This document shows positions 58,834-64,000 of a stretch of 64,000 nucleotides of DNA, one piece after another. Numbering within the stretch: the first letter of the stretch is position 1; every line of letters starts with the position of its first letter. The position numbers were made by a program, and so were the translations under genes. The notes below the pieces were generated by a model that saw only the letters and a list, made by a program, of their open reading frames with translations, made no database searches and was not told where the DNA came from. Origin of the DNA: Bacillota bacterium (GTDB lineage Bacteria > Bacillota > Clostridia > Christensenellales > Aristaeellaceae); the NCBI GenBank assembly GCA_023413135.1, contig JAEZQK010000063.1, forward strand, positions 61,891 through 125,890, read 5' to 3'.

Positions 58834-60654
58834 ATGCGGCGGTTTGCCTTTAAAAACAGGTTGTTCATCGCCTATGCGACGCTGACCGGAGCGGTTGTGC
58901 TGGCCTTTGCCGTTGCGCTGATACTAATCACCGCCTCCATCAACCGTGGAACCGAGCTGAACCATCAGCGGGAGGTCGTTCAAACCAACCGGCAATCCAT
59001 CGAGAATATCCTCTGGCAGATGGATTCGCTGGCGTCCCAGGTCATGTCCAACAATGAGCTGATCAACCGCTTCATCCCCTTAGCCGGCGATGGCGACAGC
59101 GGTAACTACTTTTCGAAAAACCTGCTGGATTTCATATGGGCCAGCAGCCAGCTTGCCACCATCAATGTGGGCGAAAACCGGGCTGCGCGCATCAGTGCGT
59201 TCAATCTAAGCGGCGATTACGTCAGCGCAGGCATGCTCTACGAGACGCCGGAGGTCATCGAGGCTACCCTTAACAACCGGGCGGAGATGGAGCGGTTGAT
59301 TCATCTGGTGGAGAGCGACGGGAAGCGCCGGTATGTAATGGGGCCCCACGACGACATGTGGTCAAGCAACCCGGACGCACGGATCATCACGCTGCTGCGG
59401 GCGCTGTCCTCCACCTACACCTCCAAGAGCTACGGGCTGCTGGCCGTCCAACAGAATGTGGACGTACTTGGGAACCTGGAATTCTTCCGCCAGGACGAGG
59501 CTTTACAGTATGCGCTGCTGAACGCCCAGGGCGATAGGATCTACCCGCTGGATAAGACGCCCGGCGGATACGATCCTTTGTACCGGCAGGCCGCCGCGCA
59601 GCATATTGCCGGCGAACTTACCACCTTCCGGCATACCATGAGAGGCACGCAAATGATCGTGATGGTCACGAATGTGGAGCCATCCAATATGCTCCTGGTG
59701 CGCGCAATGCCCGAATCGCAGCTTTACCGCCCCTATGTGAAAAGCTATGGAATGATGGCGCTTGCCAGCTTCCTTCTGTTGCTGATGCTGCTGTGGGTGG
59801 TCTACGTGATGGCCGACCGCATTTCCCGCCCGCTGCGGGCGCTGGCTGATTCCATCGGTGTTGTCAACCTAAGTCACATGGAGCTTAACGCCCGGCCGCA
59901 AACCCGCAGCACATCCCAGGAATTGGTGGCGCTGGACGATGCTTTCCGCGCCATGCTCAAAAGGCTCCAGCAATCCATCGACCTGGAGATGCGGGCTTAT
60001 ATGTTTGCGCTGCAGTCCCAGATGAACCCGCATTTCCTGTACAACATGCTGTCCGTTATCGTCGAATCGGCCGAGGCGGACGGGAGCCCGCGCACGGTCA
60101 ATATGTGTCTGAAGCTTTCGGCCATGCTGCGCTACATCGCCGACTACAACGGTGACAGCGCAACGCTTGCCGATGAGTTCATGCACATGCGCAACTATCT
60201 GGAACTGATGAAGGACCGCTATGAGGACAGTTTTTCCTACACCGTCGAAGCCGACGAGTCCATCGAACGCATCTGCGTGCCCAAGCTGATCCTGCAGCCG
60301 CTGGCAGAGAACTGCTTCAAGCACGGCTTCAAGGATTCGCGGCCGCCTTGGCGCATCGATGTACGGTGTGAGGTGCGCGCAGGCGAGTGGAGGGTCTGCG
60401 TCCGGGACAACGGCCGTGGCATGACCTCGGAGGAAATCGGGATGGTCCAAAAGCGCATCGAGACCTACCAGGCCAACCTGGCCACCAACTATCCCACGCT
60501 GCGGCTGGGTAGCATGGGACTTGTAAACACGGTGCTCCGGCTGACACTGCTTTCACATCAGCCCATAAGCTTTGAAATCGAGAATCTGCAAGAAGGCCTT
60601 GGCATCACGATTGGAGGACGCTTCGATGATACATGTGCTTATCGCGGAGGATGA
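58834..60654 (+). CDS. YesM-type sensor histidine kinase
   Basis: A 606-residue membrane kinase. There is a first helix near residues 10-33 (TLTGAVVLAFAVALILITAS), an extracellular sensing region to about 305 and a second helix near 307-327 (MMALASFLLLLMLLWVVYVM). A HAMP domain with RISRPLRALADSI and the His kinase domain with FALQSQMNPHFLYNML (phosphorylated His near residue 401) follow. The ATP-binding part has LILQPLAENCFKHGF and VRDNGRGMT. It overlaps the regulator gene by 29 bases. With the response regulator and lipoprotein that follow it should sense the importer's sugar. Confidence 0.92.
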   Translation: MRRFAFKNRLFIAYATLTGAVVLAFAVALILITASINRGTELNHQREVVQTNRQSIENILWQMDSLASQVMSNNELINRFIPLAGDGDSGNYFSKNLLDFIWASSQLATINVGENRAARISAFNLSGDYVSAGMLYETPEVIEATLNNRAEMERLIHLVESDGKRRYVMGPHDDMWSSNPDARIITLLRALSSTYTSKSYGLLAVQQNVDVLGNLEFFRQDEALQYALLNAQGDRIYPLDKTPGGYDPLYRQAAAQHIAGELTTFRHTMRGTQMIVMVTNVEPSNMLLVRAMPESQLYRPYVKSYGMMALASFLLLLMLLWVVYVMADRISRPLRALADSIGVVNLSHMELNARPQTRSTSQELVALDDAFRAMLKRLQQSIDLEMRAYMFALQSQMNPHFLYNMLSVIVESAEADGSPRTVNMCLKLSAMLRYIADYNGDSATLADEFMHMRNYLELMKDRYEDSFSYTVEADESIERICVPKLILQPLAENCFKHGFKDSRPPWRIDVRCEVRAGEWRVCVRDNGRGMTSEEIGMVQKRIETYQANLATNYPTLRLGSMGLVNTVLRLTLLSHQPISFEIENLQEGLGITIGGRFDDTCAYRGG

Positions 60655-62140
60655 ACCGTCGCCGCTGCGCAGGGTCAGGCGGCTCATCGAACAGCTTGAT
60701 CCGGCTTTTTCGGTGGTCGCCACCGCTTGCGACGGGGAAGAGGCGCTGCGGCGCATGGAGGAAGTGCGCTGCGACGTGGTATTTACCGATATACGCATGC
60801 CCGTCATGGACGGGCTGCGGCTGATGGATGAGATTCGGTCCAGATATCCCGATTGCATGCTGGTTGTGCTGTCGGGCTATCAGGATTTTGGGTACGCATC
60901 CCACGCCGTGCGCGCCCAGGCGCTGGATTACCTGGTAAAGCCCGTGACCGAGGAGGCGCTGTGCCCGCTGCTGAAAAGGCTCAAGCAGGCGTACATGCAA
61001 AACCGGCAGGTAAGGCTTCAGCATGAGCTGGCCGCCGGCTTAGGCAGGGCATCGTCCCGCACTGCCCGGGAGCAAGGCGCGGAGGCCGGGGGCGACGAAC
61101 TGCACCTGGTATTGTTCTGCGCTGGGCCGCTTTCGCTTACCGAGAATCCGGAGATGTGCCCGGGCGCGGAGCTGTGGGGCCAGCTTGCGCTGGAGGATAT
61201 GGCCGCGCAGCTTTTGAGCGATCAGGTAACCTTTACGTGGGAGTTCATGGGCGACACGCCCGCCGAGCGCATATTGATCCTTCAAATGCAGACGGATATG
61301 CGGGAATGGGCGAAATACCTGCACGAGTCGGTTTTGGCCCGCAGCGAGCTGCCCGTCACCTGCGTGTGCCTTAATGGGACGGTGCGGTTGGAGCAGGCCG
61401 GAGCTATGCTTAAAAGCCTGCGCAAAATTCTGGCGCGTAAGCTACGCATCGGCCGCAGCCTGTTCATTCAGGTCGGCCCCGATGCCCTGGACGAAGATCC
61501 GCAAGAGGAAGAGGCGTTCTTTGAACTATCAAGGCCGGAGCGCATCGCGCTGATGGAAGGGGCCCTGAGCGCTGCCCAGCGGCGTGAGCTGTTTTCACGC
61601 TTCGAAGGGGAGCAGTGGACCCAGCGGCGCATCCACAGGCTGCTTACGGATGCGGTTTCGATGCTGGAGGCAGGCGCGCCGGCCGAGCGCCGCCGCGAGT
61701 TCATGCAATTGCACGAGGTGGTCACCGAATCGATCTCATCGGCGCTCAGCCTTAGAGACCTTGAGGAGGACTTGAAATCCATCGGGTGGTTTGGGCCGGA
61801 GCCGCAGCGCGCGCGCCCCGCGGAACGCGAAATCGTTGCGGCCGAGATCAGGGACTATCTGAGCGCCCACTATGACCAGCATATCACCAATCAAACGCTG
61901 TCTTCGGTGTTCGGCTATGTGCCCAGCTACATCAGCCTGCTGTTCCGGCGAGCCTTCGACATATCGCCCCTGGATTATCTGACCGAGGTGCGACTTAAGC
62001 ATGCCAGGCAATTGATCGAATCCTGCCCCGGCATATTGATGCGCGATGTAGCCGCGCGTGTGGGCTTTGCAAGCCAGCATCACTTCTCCAGGACGTTCAA
62101 AAAGTACGTGGGCCTTTCGCCCACCGACTACAAAGCATGA
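60626..62140 (+). CDS. YesN-type response regulator with AraC DNA-binding domain
   Basis: A 504-residue regulator. ATG 60626 has TTGGAGGA eight bases upstream, inside the kinase gene. The receiver domain (residues 1-120) carries AEDEPSPLRRV, the phosphorylated Asp in VFTDIRMPVMDGLRL (near residue 54) and the Lys in DYLVKPVTEEAL. A long middle region (about 150-390) of unknown role follows. Two AraC helix-turn-helix units lie in the last 105 residues (NQTLSSVFGYVPSYISLLF, VAARVGFASQHHFSRTFKK). The likely target is the direct-repeat site at 53795-53829. Confidence 0.92.
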   Translation: MIHVLIAEDEPSPLRRVRRLIEQLDPAFSVVATACDGEEALRRMEEVRCDVVFTDIRMPVMDGLRLMDEIRSRYPDCMLVVLSGYQDFGYASHAVRAQALDYLVKPVTEEALCPLLKRLKQAYMQNRQVRLQHELAAGLGRASSRTAREQGAEAGGDELHLVLFCAGPLSLTENPEMCPGAELWGQLALEDMAAQLLSDQVTFTWEFMGDTPAERILILQMQTDMREWAKYLHESVLARSELPVTCVCLNGTVRLEQAGAMLKSLRKILARKLRIGRSLFIQVGPDALDEDPQEEEAFFELSRPERIALMEGALSAAQRRELFSRFEGEQWTQRRIHRLLTDAVSMLEAGAPAERRREFMQLHEVVTESISSALSLRDLEEDLKSIGWFGPEPQRARPAEREIVAAEIRDYLSAHYDQHITNQTLSSVFGYVPSYISLLFRRAFDISPLDYLTEVRLKHARQLIESCPGILMRDVAARVGFASQHHFSRTFKKYVGLSPTDYKA

Positions 62141-62153
62141 TAGGGGAATAGCA

Positions 62154-63185
62154 ATGAGGCGGTGGAAACTGTTGATGGTTGCGCTGATCGCATCGCTTAC
62201 CGGGTGTACGGCGATGCCCCGGGCAACGCCCGTGGCCGCCCAGACATCCGCGCCACGCGAATATGCCCTCGTCGTCAAGGATGTCGTCAATCCCTACATG
62301 CTCACCATGTTCGATGGGTTTAAGGCCGCCTGCGCGGAGCTGGGGGCGGAAGCCGTGCTGAGCGGCCCGGAAATTGCCTCTGCGGAGGAACAGGCCAAAA
62401 TCATCTTCGCGTTGGCCCAGCGGCGGGTGGACGCCATCGCAGTTGCCGCCAATGACAGGCAGGTGCTATCGGAATCGCTTGCATACGCTATCTCCCAGGG
62501 AATCCAGGTGGTTTCGCTGGACTCGGCGGTGAATGCCAAGGACCGGATGGTGCATGTGCAGCAGGCGTCGCCCGAGATGATTGGCCGGGCACTGATGCAG
62601 GCCAGTCATCTAATAATGGAGGGAAGCGGCTCCTTGGCGATTCTTTCCACTACAAATAGCGCTCCCAACCAGTCCTCCTGGGTGGCCTGGATGCTGCGGG
62701 AGGTGGAGGAGAACCCCGAAAAATACGGTGGGATGGACATCGCGGAGATTGTTTACGGGCTGGATGACCACCAGGCGTCCATGGAGCGCACGCGGGAGCT
62801 GCTCCACGCGCATCCCACCCTGAAGCTCATGATCGCCCCTACCTCCGTAGGCATGCGTGCCGCTGCCGAGGTCATTGACGGGATTCACGCGGACACGAAA
62901 CTTATTGGCCTGGGGCTGCCTTCCGAAATGGAGCCCTACATCCGCAGCGGCGTGTGCCCGTGGATGTATCTGTGGAACCCTGCCGACATGGGATATCTGG
63001 CCGCTTTCGCTGCCGATGCACTGGTGAAAAGCGATATCACCGGCGCGGTGGGCGAGCGGTTCAAGGCCGGCAGCCTGGGCGACAAGCTGATCACCCTGGG
63101 GGAGGACGGCGGCTCCGAGGTGGTGTTGGGCAATCCCGCCGTGTTTGATTTGAACAACATCGCCGTATGGAGCGAGGTGTTTTAG
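62154..63185 (+). CDS. RhaS-like sugar-binding lipoprotein, probable sensor accessory
   Basis: A 343-residue type 1 periplasmic-binding-fold protein, clearly paralogous to the importer's binding protein: GLGLPSEMEPYI, MYLWNPADMGYLAAF and TGAVGERFKAGSLGD. Unlike that protein it has a lipobox (ASLTGC, Cys18), so it is anchored to the outer face of the membrane. It starts 13 bases after the response-regulator stop and has no transport genes after it. In other Clostridia a second sugar-binding protein (XylFII) works with a LytS-type kinase to sense xylose, and the same arrangement is probable here. Confidence 0.88.
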   Translation: MRRWKLLMVALIASLTGCTAMPRATPVAAQTSAPREYALVVKDVVNPYMLTMFDGFKAACAELGAEAVLSGPEIASAEEQAKIIFALAQRRVDAIAVAANDRQVLSESLAYAISQGIQVVSLDSAVNAKDRMVHVQQASPEMIGRALMQASHLIMEGSGSLAILSTTNSAPNQSSWVAWMLREVEENPEKYGGMDIAEIVYGLDDHQASMERTRELLHAHPTLKLMIAPTSVGMRAAAEVIDGIHADTKLIGLGLPSEMEPYIRSGVCPWMYLWNPADMGYLAAFAADALVKSDITGAVGERFKAGSLGDKLITLGEDGGSEVVLGNPAVFDLNNIAVWSEVF

Positions 63186-63195
63186 CGCTGCCCTT

Positions 63196-63222
63196 CGCGA
63201 AAATGACTATGTCATTTTCGCG
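63196..63222. repeat. perfect 12-bp inverted repeat
   Basis: CGCGAAAATGAC (63196-63207) and GTCATTTTCGCG (63211-63222) are separated by only three bases. No U-tract follows on the plus strand, so it is not a classical terminator of the lipoprotein gene, though it may still act as one or protect the mRNA end. Confidence 0.7.
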
Positions 63223-63225
63223 ATC

Positions 63226-63333
63226 CTAGAAAGGAAGGCCAAGCATGATCGCGATGGTCTTCCCGAAATTGTATGTCTTGATGGCAATGTGCCCTTGGTC
63301 ATGATACAGCGACAGCACCGCGTCGAACCGGCC
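63226..63333 (-). pseudogene. PdxA-family (4-hydroxythreonine-4-phosphate dehydrogenase-like) remnant
   Basis: About 35 codons read GRFDAVLSLYHDQGHIAIK, then FGKTIAIMLGLPF and a stop. The YHDQGHI...K and LGLPF elements are hallmarks of the PdxA/PdxA2 family near its metal-binding His. Both flanking parts of the gene are missing. The upstream side is replaced by GC-rich repeat sequence and the downstream side by a hairpin. The enzyme is certainly non-functional here. Confidence 0.65.
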
Positions 63334-63339
63334 TTGGCA

Positions 63340-63461
63340 CCGGACAAGCGAAGCGCGGTACGGTGCGAACCCGGAGGGCGAGCGCAGCGAGCCTGGAGCC
63401 TGCGAAGGCGCAGCCGGAGCGGGCGGAACACCGGGCAAGCGAAGCGCGGCACGGTGCGAAG
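63340..63461. repeat. GC-rich segment with two imperfect 27-31-bp direct repeats
   Basis: CCGGACAAGCGAAGCGCGGT (from 63340) and CCGGGCAAGCGAAGCGCGGC (from 63431) each continue into ACGGTGCGAA, with 91 bases between starts. The region abuts the PdxA remnant and could be a small mobile or recombination-derived element. Confidence 0.5.
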
Positions 63462-63593
63462 GCCCTTGAGGGGAAGCCTTGAAATGCCCGCCTCACACCC
63501 TGTTTTCAGGGCATTTTGAAGCCGCAAGCTCTTTACGAGCCTGCGGCAGACCGGACACATCGTATACGGGTTATTTTATAGCCTTTGCGCGGA

Positions 63594-64000
63594 TCAGACG
63601 AGTAACAATTTATTGATGGTTTCCACATTGGCGATGCCGGTATCAGTCAGGCCATTGCCATTCTGATAGGCAGAAACGGCAGCTTTTGTTACATTATCAT
63701 AGACGCCATTTTCCGCTATGCCTAACTTCTGCTGCAGCCATTTCACAGCGTCGGCCGAATTGTACGTGGTTTCCAGTATGGTGTTAAGCTCGGCCATAAA
63801 AGTGTTCAACTGATCTTCCGTAATCGCCTGTGCGGGAGCCGGGGGCGGATCCGGCTGCGGATCAGGCTCCGGTTCCGGGTCTGGTTGCGGATCAGGGTCC
63901 GGTTGCGGATCAGGGTCTGGCTGCGGATCAGGGTCCGGCTGCGGATCCGGGTCCGGTTGCGGATCAGGGTCCGGCTGCGGATCAGGGTCCGGCTGCGGAT
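63594..64000 (-). CDS. surface protein C-terminus: Pro/Asp repeat linker and peptidoglycan-binding-like domain (5' end outside window)
   Basis: The frame is open from the window edge to a TGA at 63594. The visible part has about 50 residues of PDPQPD-type repeats (63847-64000) followed by about 80 residues ending in SADAVKWLQQKLGI, GVYDNVTKAAVSAYQ and ETINKLLLV. The last part fits the peptidoglycan-binding domain 1 fold (helical, with a G-x-Y/F-G-like turn). The Pro/Asp stretch is a stiff linker as found in wall-associated enzymes. The catalytic or adhesive N-terminal part lies beyond the window, so the role is unknown. Confidence 0.7.
   Translation of the reverse strand, partial: PQPDPDPQPDPDPQPDPDPQPDPDPQPDPDPQPDPDPQPDPEPEPDPQPDPPPAPAQAITEDQLNTFMAELNTILETTYNSADAVKWLQQKLGIAENGVYDNVTKAAVSAYQNGNGLTDTGIANVETINKLLLV
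63847..64000. repeat. 18-bp tandem repeat encoding a PQPDPD hexapeptide
   Basis: Six consecutive 18-bp units of the form GGATCAGGGTCCGGYTGC run from 63889 to 63996 and continue beyond the window. Irregular units lie at 63847-63888. On the minus strand each gives a Pro-Gln-Pro-Asp-Pro-Asp-type hexapeptide. Unit number may vary between strains. Confidence 0.85.

Larger units (their letters stand above)
63186..63593. other. decayed intergenic region with hairpin, gene remnant and GC-rich repeats
   Basis: No intact gene. From left to right it holds the hairpin at 63196-63222, a PdxA-like remnant on the minus strand, and a GC-rich segment with two direct repeats (63340-63370 and 63431-63461). Minus-strand frames through the GC-rich part are rich in Arg and Pro and look non-coding. 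Confidence 0.6.

Noticed and set aside
63847..64000. Regular repeats at the right end might suggest a CRISPR array.
   Set aside because: The units are contiguous 18-bp tandem repeats without unique spacers and lie in an open reading frame.

Overview
The window looks like a chromosomal segment of a Gram-positive anaerobe of the class Clostridia, probably gut-associated. The evidence is strong AAGGAGG-type ribosome-binding sites, YesM/YesN two-component proteins, LplB/LplC-type sugar permeases, many Sec-secreted solute-binding proteins, and corrinoid-methyltransferase genes of the kind found in acetogen-like Clostridia. I see no rRNA, tRNA, CRISPR array, integrase or transposase. The genus cannot be fixed from the sequence alone.

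Region 1 (1-6009) is a corrinoid methyl-transfer locus. It holds the start of a PocR-type sensor (minus strand), a B12-binding corrinoid protein, a UroD-family methyltransferase fused to a thioredoxin-like domain, a CobW-type GTPase and two more UroD-family proteins, the last broken by a one-base frameshift. Region 2 (6010-11214) is sparse: small hypothetical genes, a YhcH/TabA-like protein, a decayed Gfo/Idh oxidoreductase, a NahK-like sugar kinase and an SGNH hydrolase.

Region 3 (11215-20277) carries an LplB/LplC/solute-binding sugar importer, an AraC regulator, a leaderless NAGPA-type phosphodiester glycosidase, a phosphohexomutase and a PHP-domain protein. It looks like a unit for importing and breaking down a phosphodiester-linked sugar. 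Region 4 (20306-24500) holds three regulators of sugar-acid type (GntR/FCD, IclR, CdaR) and a 2-hydroxyacid dehydrogenase.

Region 5 (24726-46542, all minus strand) is the most interesting part: a tightly packed run of 17 genes that probably forms one operon. In transcription order it encodes a dipeptide-type ABC importer, DUF1116 (AllG-like), FdrA (AllF-like) split into two overlapping genes, tartronate semialdehyde reductase, glycerate kinase, a divergent acetate-kinase-family protein, and four GHL6-type putative glycoside hydrolases interspersed with a TIM-barrel isomerase and a hydroxyacid dehydrogenase. The layout recalls the E. coli allantoin/oxamate regulon, but allantoinase, DUF2877/AllH and carbamate kinase are absent and an AckA-like kinase stands where a carbamate kinase would be expected. 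Region 6 (46865-53124) is a second dipeptide/oligopeptide importer with a fused double ATPase and a hairpin in the leader of its binding-protein gene.

Region 7 (53247-63185) is a ribose/rhamnose-type sugar importer followed by a YesM/YesN pair and a second, lipoprotein RhaS-like binding protein, suggesting a binding-protein-assisted sugar sensor. A perfect 14-bp direct repeat spaced by 21 bp upstream of the importer is a good candidate YesN operator. The right end has a PdxA remnant, GC-rich direct repeats, and the C-terminal end of a surface protein with a Pro/Asp-rich hexapeptide repeat and a peptidoglycan-binding-like domain.
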